Source: AWTP1-13 sp035258605
GTDB taxonomy: Bacteria; Pseudomonadota; Alphaproteobacteria; Rhizobiales; Hyphomicrobiaceae
Assembly: GCA_035258605.1 (NCBI GenBank)
Contig: DATFXD010000342.1
Location: 1 to 25,809 of the forward strand
Reading direction: 5' to 3'
Length of the DNA: 25,809 nt
Shown: positions 16,874 to 25,322 of the stretch, one piece after another
Position numbering within the stretch: the first letter of the stretch is position 1
Layout of the letters: each line of letters opens with the position of its first letter
Made by a program: the position numbers and the translations under genes
Notes under the pieces: model-generated
The model's input: only the letters and a program-made list of their open reading frames with translations
Databases searched by the model: none
Told to the model about the DNA's origin: nothing

Positions 16874-17290
16874 CCCCGGTGGGGTTGATCCTGGCAGACT
16901 GCATAACCGCTACGTTCACTGTGCAGCGCGAGCGCAATTGCCGTGCGGCGCGGCTATGCTCATCGAATGCATGTGGCTAACTTCGAGGCTATCACGACTT
17001 CACCGTTCCTTTAAGTCAAATCAAGGATGCCGTTTTGAGCACATCGTCTAAGGCTGGCTCAGGCGCGAGACGCGCCCGAACGCGGGCACCGGCGCCGACA
17101 CGACGGCAATCTATTGCGCTGCGATAGGCGAGCTTGCCCGCCGCGCAATTGCCCGATGCTGCTGGGGGGCATCGGCAGGCGGCATCTCGCCAACGCGGGG
17201 GCCCGGGCACGCAAGTGATAACCAATTGATTTATTTGCCGGAGCACAGCGTGATGCCGCTTGCCATGCCAGCTGCTTTTGGCGGCGATCG
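16874..17290. other. Intergenic region between the dehydrogenase gene and the ABC operon
   Basis: A stretch of about 420 bases without a convincing gene. It should contain the end of the hyu-type operon transcript and the promoter of the ABC operon. A perfect 7-bp inverted repeat, CCGATGC/GCATCGG (17153-17159 and 17169-17175, 9-base loop), is the best hairpin. It has no following T-tract. Confidence 0.4.
17153..17175 (-). terminator. Weak hairpin downstream of the hyuAB-dehydrogenase operon
   Basis: The arms CCGATGC and GCATCGG are perfectly complementary around a G-rich 9-base loop, about 115 bp past the dehydrogenase stop. There is no U-run on the minus-strand transcript, so intrinsic termination is doubtful. 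It may be only a processing or stabilising stem. Confidence 0.22.
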
Positions 17291-19762
17291 CTATCCTTGC
17301 AGGCGTAGCCCGGTTGGGTCGTAGAAAGGTCTGAGCGTGGCGACGGCCTCGCAGCGCCGTCCTGCCACCTCGATCTCGTAGCGTGATTTGAGCATGTGCT
17401 CCAGGTTTTCGCCCTGCTGGCAGGGGACATAGCCGAGCCCGACGGCAACTCCGAGCGCGTGTCCAAAACCACCCGACGACAGATGGCCAACGATGCCGCC
17501 ATCTCTAACAATGGCCTCGTTGTGGAACAGAAACTGGGCCGGGTCGGCGAGCTTGAACTGCAGCAGGCGGCGGGCAAGGCCAGCCTCGCGCTTGCGCACC
17601 ACCGCCTCGCGGCCGATGAAATCACCGAACCGGCCGCGGCGCTTGTCGGTTTTCACGGCAAAGCCGAGCCCCGCCTCGAGCACGTGATCCTCATCGCCGA
17701 TGTCGTGCCCGAAATGGCGATAGGCCTTCTCGAGGCGCAAGCTATCCATCGCCAGCAATCCCGCCGGCCGAAGCCCCCACGGCCGGCCGGCCTCCAGCAC
17801 AACCGCAAGCAGATGCCGGGCGAACTCGGTCGGCACGAACAGCTCGTAACCGAGTTCGCCGACATAGCTGATGCGATGCGCCCGCGCATGGGCCATGCCA
17901 AGCTCGATCGTGCGCTGGGTCGCGAACGGCAACGCCGCATTTGAGATGTCGTCGGGGGTCAGGGCCTGCAGAAAGTCCCGCGCCTTTGGCCCCATCACGG
18001 CCAGACAGGCCTCGCCGCTCGACACGTCGATTGCCACGCAGTGCGCCCGATCGCAGATGTGACGCTTGAGCCAGGACAGGTCGCGGCGAAGCGTGGCGGC
18101 ACCGGTTACAACGAGGAACGCCGTGTCGGTGAGGCGGGTAATGGTAACATCGGCCTCGATGCCGCCACGCTCGTTGAGCCACTGGGTGTAGACGATACGG
18201 CCCGGGGCAACGGCCACGTCATTGGCACACACGCGCTGCAGCACCGCCTCTGCGTCCGCGCCCTCGACGCGGATCTTGCCGAATGGGCTCATGTCGAACA
18301 GCCCAACGCCGGTGCGTACCGCCATATGCTCGGCCGCAGCGTAGTCGTGCCAACGCGGCCGTCCCCAGGTGTCGTGCGCTTCCGGCCGCCGGCCGCGTGC
18401 CGCCTCGTCATCGGGCAGGAACCAATGCGGCCTCTCCCAGCCGGCCACCTCGCCGAAGTAGGCACCGCGCGCGGCAAGCTGCTCGTGCGCCGGACTGTGG
18501 CGGACGCCGCGCGACGAGGCAAACTGCCGATAGGGGAAATGGTCGGCATAGAGGAGGCCGAGTGTCTCGGCCACGCGCGGTATGATGAAGCTTCGCGTCG
18601 ATTGCCACGGGAATACCCGGCGCACGTCGACATCCCACAGATCAAACGGCGGAGCGCCGCCGACAATCCATTCCGCCAGTGCCATACCCGCGCCGCCGGC
18701 AGATTGGATCCCGACCGAGTTGAAGCCGCAGGCGACGAACAAGCCGGCGACCTCCGGCACCTCCCCCAGCATGTAGCGGTTGTCGTGGGTGAAGCTCTCG
18801 GGGCCGTTGAAGAATTGGCGGATGCCGAGGCGACCGAGCAAGGGCATGCGCCGCGTCGCGGTCTCCAGGATCGGCGCGAAGTGCTCCAGGTCGGCCGGCA
18901 ACTCGTCGAAGCAGAACTGCTCGGGAATACCGTCCACGGCCCACGGCTTGGCGGTCGGCTCGAAGGCGCCGAGCATGATCTTACCGGCGTCCTGCTTGTA
19001 ATAGGCACATTCGTCGGTGACCCGCAGCACCGGCAGTTCGGCGGGTATTTCGTCGCTTGCTTCGCTGACGATGTAGAAATGCTCGCAGGCCTGCAGCGGC
19101 AGATGGACCCCGGCCATGCGACCGACCTCACGTCCCCACATGCCCGCGCAATTGATGACGACGTCGGCGGTGACGCGCCCGGCTTCGGTAACGACGCCCC
19201 GGACGCGACCGTTTGCCGTGATAATGCCCGTGACTTTGAGGTTCTCGCGAATGGTAATGCCGGCCTTGGTGGCGCCACGCGCCATCGACAGGGCGACGTT
19301 GCCAGCGTCGGCCTGCCCGTCGCGGGGCAGATAGATGGCGCCGAGAACGCCGGTCATATCGGTCAGTGGATGCAGCCGAGCCGCGTCGGTGACGGAGATT
19401 TCTTCGACCTCGACGCCGAAGGCGCGCGCCATCGATGCGCCGCGCCTGAGCTCCTCCAGCCGCTCGGGGGTGAGTGCGAGCGAAATCGAGCCGACCCGGC
19501 GGAAGCCGGTGGCAACGCCGGTCTCCGCCTCGAGCTTGGCATAGAGTTCGGCGCCATAGCGAGCAAGCTTGGTCATGTTGGCGGTGGCGCGCAGTTGGCC
19601 AATGAGGCCGGCAGCATGCCAGGTGGTGCCGGACGTGAGCTGCTTGCGCTCAAGCAGCAGCACGTCGCGCCAGCCGAGCTTCGCCAGGTGATAGGCGACC
19701 GAGCATCCGATCACGCCGCCGCCAATGATAACCGCCTGTACGCTGCCTTTGAGCTCGCTCAT
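17291..19762 (-). CDS. Dimethylglycine/sarcosine dehydrogenase-like flavoprotein (DAO + GcvT domains)
   Basis: An 823-residue enzyme of the DMGDH/SARDH family, which oxidatively demethylates N-methylglycines and passes the one-carbon unit to tetrahydrofolate. The N-terminal FAD-dependent oxidoreductase half starts VIIGGGVIGCSVAYHLAK (11-28). His49 in SGTTWHAAG matches the covalent FAD-linking histidine of mammalian DMGDH/SARDH. A FAO-type central domain follows (FNGPESFTHDNRYMLGE). The C-terminal folate-binding GcvT-like half, from about residue 430, has VGLFDMSPFGKI, ISYVGELGYELFVP and a closing barrel with GLGYVP. Length is typical. ATG 19762 gives a 4-base ATGA overlap with the hydantoinase B-type gene, whereas ATG 19774 would overlap by 16, so 19762 is preferred. 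It is third in the operon. The exact amine substrate is not decidable from sequence. Confidence 0.93.
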   Translation of the reverse strand: MSELKGSVQAVIIGGGVIGCSVAYHLAKLGWRDVLLLERKQLTSGTTWHAAGLIGQLRATANMTKLARYGAELYAKLEAETGVATGFRRVGSISLALTPERLEELRRGASMARAFGVEVEEISVTDAARLHPLTDMTGVLGAIYLPRDGQADAGNVALSMARGATKAGITIRENLKVTGIITANGRVRGVVTEAGRVTADVVINCAGMWGREVGRMAGVHLPLQACEHFYIVSEASDEIPAELPVLRVTDECAYYKQDAGKIMLGAFEPTAKPWAVDGIPEQFCFDELPADLEHFAPILETATRRMPLLGRLGIRQFFNGPESFTHDNRYMLGEVPEVAGLFVACGFNSVGIQSAGGAGMALAEWIVGGAPPFDLWDVDVRRVFPWQSTRSFIIPRVAETLGLLYADHFPYRQFASSRGVRHSPAHEQLAARGAYFGEVAGWERPHWFLPDDEAARGRRPEAHDTWGRPRWHDYAAAEHMAVRTGVGLFDMSPFGKIRVEGADAEAVLQRVCANDVAVAPGRIVYTQWLNERGGIEADVTITRLTDTAFLVVTGAATLRRDLSWLKRHICDRAHCVAIDVSSGEACLAVMGPKARDFLQALTPDDISNAALPFATQRTIELGMAHARAHRISYVGELGYELFVPTEFARHLLAVVLEAGRPWGLRPAGLLAMDSLRLEKAYRHFGHDIGDEDHVLEAGLGFAVKTDKRRGRFGDFIGREAVVRKREAGLARRLLQFKLADPAQFLFHNEAIVRDGGIVGHLSSGGFGHALGVAVGLGYVPCQQGENLEHMLKSRYEIEVAGRRCEAVATLRPFYDPTGLRLQG

Positions 19763-21471
19763 GTGCGACCCCATCCGTAAAGTTGAGCCGCGGCTGGCGC
19801 GCTGACGAAGCCTTGTTGCACATCCTCGGCGATGCGGCGCTGGTCGCGGCCTGCTACCGGGCCGTAGCCGCCCCCGCCGGAGGAATAGAGCGTCAGGACG
19901 TCGCCGGCCCTGAGATCGACGCGCTCCTTGCTCTTGAGTTTGATGATCCGCCCGTCGCGCTCGATCTCGATGCGCGTGCGGCTTCCCTCACTGCCGCCGA
20001 ACAAGCCGTAGGGGGCGAGGCGGACGCGATCGGTATAGGTGGCGAAGTTGGCCCCGTCCTTGAGGATGAGGAAGCGGCGAAACAGGCCAAGGCCGCCGCG
20101 GTACTTGCCGGCTCCTCCCGTATCGGGCAGTAGCCCGTAACCGATCACCCGGAAATGGTCGAAGTCCATGTCGGTCGCCTCGACCGGAGTGTTGGTGCAG
20201 TTGGAGAGCGGACTGTCGACCGCATCACAGCCGTCGTGCCGCGGGCCACCGCCAAACCCGCCACCGTAGATCTCCAAATATACCCGGTAGCCGTTCGGCC
20301 CGAGATGCGAGATGGCGAGCGCATGCGTGGCATCGTTGCCGCCAGCGATCACCTGCTCGGGTACCACCTGCGCCAGCGCCTTGAGCACCGCATTGAAGCA
20401 GCGATAGGCCGGCAGCAGGCGTGCACGTACGGGCGCCGGGTAACGGGGGTTGACCAAGCTGCCGGTTGGCGCAGTCACGGTGATCGGCCGCTTGAACCCC
20501 TCATTGAACGGGATGTCGGGGCTCGTCAGTGCCGACTTGATGGCGGCAAGCGTCGCCGACACGGTGGAGGCCCATGGGCAGTTGAGGTTGCGCCGCACCT
20601 GGCCGCAGCTGCCGCTATAGTCGACCGCGATCGCCTCGGCCGTGATGGTAACGGCCGCCTTCACCGGCAGCGGCTGGTCGTCGAGCCCGTCGTCATCGAC
20701 CGCGTCCTCGCCGTGGTAGGTGCCGTCGGGGATGGCAGCTAGTGCGGCCCGGAACCGGCGCTCCGAGTAGTTCATGAGCTCGCGCATGGCGGCCAGTACC
20801 TTGGCCGTACCATAGCGCGTGCACAGTTCCGTCATGCGCGCTGCGCCAATGGCATTGGCCGCGAACTGGGCGTAGAAGTCGCCGATAGTTTGCGATGGTA
20901 CGCGCACGTTGGCGGCAACGAGCCGCTCGAGCGGCCCACCGTTCCAATCGCGCCGGTAGCTATATCGCGAGGGCGGAATGATGATGCCCTCCGCGTGCAC
21001 GTCGACCGCATCCGGTGTCAAGCCGGGATTGCCGCCACCAAGATCGAGATGGTGGGCGACGGTGCCGGCGAACGCGACAAGACTGCCGGCGACGAAGATC
21101 GGCGTAAATATAAAGACGTCCTGCAGGTGCTGGCCGCCGCCGTAGGGATCGTTGTTGATGTAGAAATCGCCTGGCCCAAGCTCGCTGACCGGGCACTGGT
21201 CCACGCAGGCTCGGAAGATTTCCGACATCGAGCCCAGATGCATCGGGATCAGCTCCGCCTGGGCGACGACATTGCCGCCGGCATCGAACAACGCCGCGGA
21301 TGCGTCCTGGGCCTCGCGCACGATGTTGGAATAGGACGAGCGGATGAGCTTGGTGCCCATCTCGCGCGCGATCGCGATCAGGGCCTGGGAGATGACGGCA
21401 TAATCGACGGGGTCGAGCATCGCCTCGTCGGTGCCGCGCGCGGCTTCGGCCGTGTGTTGCTGCATGGTCAT
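19759..21471 (-). CDS. hyuB: Hydantoinase B/oxoprolinase family subunit
   Basis: A 570-residue cytosolic subunit of an ATP-dependent cyclic-amide hydrolase (N-methylhydantoinase, 5-oxoprolinase, or relatives such as acetone/acetophenone carboxylases). Family features include SSYSNIVREAQDASAALFD, PGDFYINNDPYGGGQHLQD, AHHLDLGG near residue 140, the NCPWASTVSATLAAIKS segment, and the Gly-rich end GEYK-like TGGAGKYRGGLG and SSGGGGYG. The ATG overlaps the hyuA stop by ATGA (21468-21471) and its own stop overlaps the dehydrogenase start, so all three subunits are probably translated as one coupled unit. Which cyclic amide is opened is not visible; the downstream N-methylglycine-type dehydrogenase favours an N-methylhydantoin-like compound. 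Confidence 0.94.
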   Translation of the reverse strand: MTMQQHTAEAARGTDEAMLDPVDYAVISQALIAIAREMGTKLIRSSYSNIVREAQDASAALFDAGGNVVAQAELIPMHLGSMSEIFRACVDQCPVSELGPGDFYINNDPYGGGQHLQDVFIFTPIFVAGSLVAFAGTVAHHLDLGGGNPGLTPDAVDVHAEGIIIPPSRYSYRRDWNGGPLERLVAANVRVPSQTIGDFYAQFAANAIGAARMTELCTRYGTAKVLAAMRELMNYSERRFRAALAAIPDGTYHGEDAVDDDGLDDQPLPVKAAVTITAEAIAVDYSGSCGQVRRNLNCPWASTVSATLAAIKSALTSPDIPFNEGFKRPITVTAPTGSLVNPRYPAPVRARLLPAYRCFNAVLKALAQVVPEQVIAGGNDATHALAISHLGPNGYRVYLEIYGGGFGGGPRHDGCDAVDSPLSNCTNTPVEATDMDFDHFRVIGYGLLPDTGGAGKYRGGLGLFRRFLILKDGANFATYTDRVRLAPYGLFGGSEGSRTRIEIERDGRIIKLKSKERVDLRAGDVLTLYSSGGGGYGPVAGRDQRRIAEDVQQGFVSAPAAAQLYGWGRT

Positions 21472-23480
21472 TGCCGTTCCAGGATGGTGTTGTCGTTGTC
21501 ATCCGACCGGGCCGCCCAGCCGGCGGGCAGGTAGAGGGTCGAGGTTGGATCCTCGATCAGCGCCGGACCCGGCACGCGCCGCTGCCGTGCCACGGCCTGG
21601 TGCGACAACACCTGGGCTTCACGCCAAGCCTTGCCATCGAACACTCGGATTGGATGTGGCGGCCGCTCCGCCGCCTGTGACCGGCTGAGCAACGGCAACT
21701 GGTCGAGCGACGCCGTAACACCGAGCCGGAACGACACGAACTCGATGGGCTTGGCCGCCTCCCCGCCGAAGAAATAGACGCGCTGGTGCGCGTCGCCGAA
21801 CCGCTGTTGCACGCCGGCCGCGCTCAGGCTTTCGAGCTCCGCCTCCTCGAGCACCACCGGCACCTCGAATGCCTGGCCAACGTAACGCATCTCGGCGGTC
21901 AGCGAGAAGGCAAGCTGGCCGCGCATGCCGTTGTCTCTGGCACGCTCGAGCGCGCGGCTTCGCATCCGGTCGAACACCTCGCGCAGCACATCGGCGGCAC
22001 GATCGTCGGCCAGGACCCTGCGCGTCATGCTCTCGAACAACACGAAGTCCGAGGCGATCAGCCCGTAGGCTGAGATGATGCCCGCGGCCGGCGGAACCAC
22101 GATGGTGGCGATGCCCAGTTCCTCCGCCACCTTGGCGGCGTGCAGGGGGCCAGCGCCACCGAACGGCACCAGCACATAATCGCGCGGGTCGCGACCGCGT
22201 TCGGTCGAGATCAGCTGGATGGCCCGCACGATACTGGCGTTGGCCAGCGCCACGGCACTGTCGGCGGCGGCATCGAGCGTCAACCCAAGGCGCCGCGCGA
22301 TCGGCTCCAGCGCGCGCGATGCCGCCTCGACGTCGATGAGCATGCGGCCGCCGAGAAAAGCTTCGGGACGCACCGTGCCGCGCACCACGTGGGCGTCGGT
22401 AAGCGTCGGCAAGGTGCCGCCGCGGCGGTAGCAGGCAGGACCTGGATCGGCGCCGGCCGAGCGTGGGCCGACGCGGAGCATGCCACCTTCGTCGACCCAC
22501 ACAATCGACCCACCGCCGGCGCCGATGGTGTTGATATCGAGCAGCGGAATGCGGATCGGCAAGCCGTCGAGGTGAAATTCCTGCGTCAGCTGTGGCGCGC
22601 CATCGGTCACCACGCACACATCCGTGGACGTGCCGCCGATGTCGAGCGTGATGATATTGCGGTAGCCGGAGCGGCCGGTCTGGCGCACCGCCCCGACCAC
22701 GCCGGCGGCCGGACCCGACAGCAACGCATTGATGGCGTTGGCGCGCATCGCCTGTGCCGGCAGCCGTCCGCCATTTGACTGCATGACCGAGAAGCGGCCG
22801 CGGAACCCCGCGGCCGCGAGCCGCTGGCGAAAGCGCTCGATGTAGCGGTCGATGACCGGCTGTACATAGGCCGACAGCGTCGTCGTCGAGGCGCGCTCGA
22901 ATTCGCGAAACTCCCGCGTGATGTCGGAGGAGATGGTAATGTAGAGATCGGGCAAGGCTTCGACCAACAGCGCGCGCAGCGCCCGCTCGTGCGCCGGGTT
23001 AACATAGGCATTGAGGAGGCAGATGGCGACCGCCTCGTAGCCGCCGGCGTGCAGCGCCGGCAGCAGGCGCCGGCCCACGTCGGCAACATCGAGCGGCGTC
23101 TCGATGGAGCCGTCGGCAAGGATGCGTTCCGCAATCTCGAAGGAAGCGGCGCGGGTCACCACCGGCGTGGGTTTTTGGTATTCGAGATCATAGATGCGCG
23201 AACGACCATGGCGCTGCAAAGCCAGGATATCGCGAAAACCCTTGGTGGTGACAAATGCCGTCGGAAAGCCCTTGCGCTCCAGTACCGCATTGGTGGCAAC
23301 GGTAGACCCGTGCGCGAGGTCCTCGATCGAGGCGATGTCGATGCCGCTGGCGAGCAGGGCGTTGAAGGCACCCTCGTCCGGTGCGCGCGGTACGCTTGGT
23401 ACCTTGGTCACGCGGATGCCCTGGGCGCCAATGGCGACCAGATCCGTGAATGTGCCTCCGACCTCGATGCCCACGCGCAT
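21468..23480 (-). CDS. hyuA: Hydantoinase A/oxoprolinase family subunit
   Basis: A 670-residue ATP-binding subunit that pairs with the B subunit above. The ASKHA-type phosphate loops are EVGGTFTDLV (6-15) and LDIGGTSTDV in the middle. GSTVATNAVLERKG, the Gly-rich GAGGGSIVWVDEGG, GPRSAGADPGPACY and VPFGGAGPLHA are the family hallmarks. Length is close to usual for free-standing HyuA subunits. ATG 23480 follows GGGAG about 6 bases upstream, a good ribosome site. It is the first gene of the three-gene operon, with a 483-bp gap separating it from hemA upstream. There is no third small subunit, so carboxylase-type relatives (acetone carboxylase has a gamma subunit) are less likely. Confidence 0.94.
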   Translation of the reverse strand: MRVGIEVGGTFTDLVAIGAQGIRVTKVPSVPRAPDEGAFNALLASGIDIASIEDLAHGSTVATNAVLERKGFPTAFVTTKGFRDILALQRHGRSRIYDLEYQKPTPVVTRAASFEIAERILADGSIETPLDVADVGRRLLPALHAGGYEAVAICLLNAYVNPAHERALRALLVEALPDLYITISSDITREFREFERASTTTLSAYVQPVIDRYIERFRQRLAAAGFRGRFSVMQSNGGRLPAQAMRANAINALLSGPAAGVVGAVRQTGRSGYRNIITLDIGGTSTDVCVVTDGAPQLTQEFHLDGLPIRIPLLDINTIGAGGGSIVWVDEGGMLRVGPRSAGADPGPACYRRGGTLPTLTDAHVVRGTVRPEAFLGGRMLIDVEAASRALEPIARRLGLTLDAAADSAVALANASIVRAIQLISTERGRDPRDYVLVPFGGAGPLHAAKVAEELGIATIVVPPAAGIISAYGLIASDFVLFESMTRRVLADDRAADVLREVFDRMRSRALERARDNGMRGQLAFSLTAEMRYVGQAFEVPVVLEEAELESLSAAGVQQRFGDAHQRVYFFGGEAAKPIEFVSFRLGVTASLDQLPLLSRSQAAERPPHPIRVFDGKAWREAQVLSHQAVARQRRVPGPALIEDPTSTLYLPAGWAARSDDNDNTILERQ

Positions 23481-23963
23481 AGAGCGCTCCCACGGCTAGC
23501 GGCTCCGCCTGGCCGGCAGCCGCACCCCTCGATGATGCAATTGGCCGCCCCATCGCCGTCAAGCCCGGATAGGATGGGCCCGGGTTGCGGTTGCCACCCA
23601 CAGCGTTGTGGGCTGTTGCTTGCATGCTGGCAACCCCCGCCACTGTCTGTTCCTGCCCCCCCTGATGCTCGCCGGGCAGCGCTTGGCGTCTTCGACCACG
23701 CACCGATGCCGAGCAAGATCTCGGGCTCATGGAACCAGCCGCCGCTCTGCAGCACCGATCGAAAAGTGCCGATGGCGCGTCAGCTTGTGAGCTGTCTGCT
23801 CGGCCGCGACCGTCTCGAGGTCGCCCTGTCAAAACCGATCGATCGGCGTTAGCCCGAGAGCCTCCACGTGGAGCTGGCGCCGTCGCGCGATGAGATGCAA
23901 GGCTTGATCGCCGGGTTGAGGACGGTCTTTAGGGACGCCTCCGATGTCCTCAAGATCATGGGC
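23481..23963. promoter_or_regulatory. Intergenic region upstream of hyuA, with two 12-bp palindromes
   Basis: These 483 bases between hemA and hyuA hold no convincing gene. Two perfect 12-bp palindromes lie 16 bases apart: CCGATCGATCGG at 23835-23846 and CTCCACGTGGAG at 23862-23873. On the minus strand the first is followed at once by TTTT and then GACA, so it could act as a weak terminator for hemA or as part of an operator. The hyuA promoter should lie here, but I cannot define hexamers. Confidence 0.35.
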
Positions 23964-25220
23964 TTAGGTTGTCGATCCCAACCGCGATTGGCCGTTGCCG
24001 GCAACCGCCGCGCTGCCTACCGGCATCGGCTCTGCCGTCCACAGCTCGGCCAGCGCGGTCAAGAGGTGATCGATATCGGCGTCCGAATGCTGCGGCGTCG
24101 GCGTTAGACGTAGGCGTTCGGTGCCGCGTGGCACAGTCGGATAGTTGATCGGTTGAATGTAGATCCCATAATCCGTCATCAGCCTGTCGCAGATGACCTT
24201 GCAGCGCACGGGATCGCCAACGAACACCGGTACAATATGACTGGGATTGTTCATCAACGGCAGACCAGCTGCAGCCAGCCGCTTCTTCAAGCTGCGCGCC
24301 CGCTCCTGATGTCGCGCCCGTTCGATCTGGCTGACCTTCAAGTGTCTGACGCTCGCCAATGCGCCGGCCACCACCGCGGGGGCCAGCGAGGTCGTGAAAA
24401 TAAAGCCGGGAGCATAGCAGCGAATGGCATCGCAGCACTCGCGCGAGGCGGCGATATAACCGCCCATCACGCCGAAACCCTTGGCAAGCGTGCCGTTGAC
24501 AATGTCGATGCGGTGCGCCTGGCCATCGCGCTCGGCGATGCCGCCACCGCGCGGGCCATAGATGCCAACCGCATGCACCTCGTCGATGTAGGTTAACGCG
24601 CCGTACTTTTGGGCGAGGTCGCAGATCCTCTCCACCGGCGCGAAGTGGCCATCCATCGAATAGACGCCCTCGAAGGCGATCAGTTTCGGCGTGTCTTTTG
24701 CGTACTGCTGTAACAGCCGCTCCAGGTCGGCGACATCGTTGTGGCGGAAGAGGCGCTTGGGCCCGCCGCCGTGGCGAATACCCTCGATCATCGAGGCATG
24801 ATTGAGCACGTCGGAAAATATGACGAGCCCGGGAATGAGCTTGGCCAGGGTGGCCAAAGTGGCGTCGTTGGCGACATAGGCAGAGGTAAACAACAGCGCC
24901 GCGGCCTTGCGATGCAGCTCGGCGAGCTCGGCCTCGAGCTCAACATGGTAGTGGGTGGTGCCGGAAATGTTGCGGGTGCCGCCGGAACCGGCGCCGACGT
25001 TGTCGACGGCCGCGTGCATGGCCGCCCGCACCAGCGGTGACTGCCCCATGCCGAGGTAGTCGTTGGAGCACCACACCGTTAGGTCGCGGCCACCGTGGTC
25101 GGTGACGTGGTCGGCGCGCGGGTATGCGCCGCATGACCGGTTGATATCAGCGAAGACGCGGTAGCGTCCCTCGGTCCTGAGCGCCTCCAGGGCATCCACA
25201 AAGTGCCAACGATAGTTCAC
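23964..25220 (-). CDS. hemA: 5-aminolevulinate synthase
   Basis: A 418-residue PLP enzyme condensing glycine and succinyl-CoA to 5-aminolevulinate, the first step of tetrapyrrole synthesis in alphaproteobacteria and mitochondria. Visible motifs are GRYRVFADINR, TVWCSNDYLGMGQ, GAGSGGTRNISGT (substrate loop), HASMIEGIRH, SMDGHFAPV, YIDEVHAVGIYGPRG (Asp214 and His217 at the cofactor) and the Schiff-base Lys247 in GTLAKGFGVMGGY. The residue after Lys247 is Gly, where Ala is usual. INYPTVPRGTERLRLTPTPQHSD closes the family pattern, followed by a 20-residue tail. The start is GTG 25220, with GAGGTGG about 5 bases ahead. It is downstream of the truncated globin gene on the same strand, and a large hairpin lies just before it. 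Confidence 0.95.
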   Translation of the reverse strand: MNYRWHFVDALEALRTEGRYRVFADINRSCGAYPRADHVTDHGGRDLTVWCSNDYLGMGQSPLVRAAMHAAVDNVGAGSGGTRNISGTTHYHVELEAELAELHRKAAALLFTSAYVANDATLATLAKLIPGLVIFSDVLNHASMIEGIRHGGGPKRLFRHNDVADLERLLQQYAKDTPKLIAFEGVYSMDGHFAPVERICDLAQKYGALTYIDEVHAVGIYGPRGGGIAERDGQAHRIDIVNGTLAKGFGVMGGYIAASRECCDAIRCYAPGFIFTTSLAPAVVAGALASVRHLKVSQIERARHQERARSLKKRLAAAGLPLMNNPSHIVPVFVGDPVRCKVICDRLMTDYGIYIQPINYPTVPRGTERLRLTPTPQHSDADIDHLLTALAELWTAEPMPVGSAAVAGNGQSRLGSTT

Positions 25221-25244
25221 CGACCCACCTCATCGACTGTTGCA

Positions 25245-25304
25245 GCCTTGAGCAGCGAGCTGGTGTTCCTCGCGTCGAGGTACCAGCTCGGTTGCAACCA
25301 AGGC
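25245..25304 (-). promoter_or_regulatory. Nested hairpin in the globin-hemA gap (hemA leader)
   Basis: Three stacked perfect stems lie within 60 bases: GCCTTG/CAAGGC (25245-25250 with 25299-25304), CGAGCTGGT/ACCAGCTCG (25256-25264 with 25282-25290) and CCTCG/CGAGG (25268-25272 with 25276-25280, 3-base loop). That gives 20 base pairs, with small internal loops. It ends 24 bases before the hemA GTG. No U-run follows, so it is either a read-through or processing structure, or a leader element affecting hemA expression, rather than a classical terminator. Confidence 0.55.
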
Positions 25305-25322
25305 CGGCGCTTATCAACCACC

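Noticed and set aside
18041..19780. Long 579-codon plus-strand frame opposite the dehydrogenase gene
   Set aside because: It is the antisense shadow of a gene with clear FAD and GcvT motifs. Its own translation has no domain pattern.
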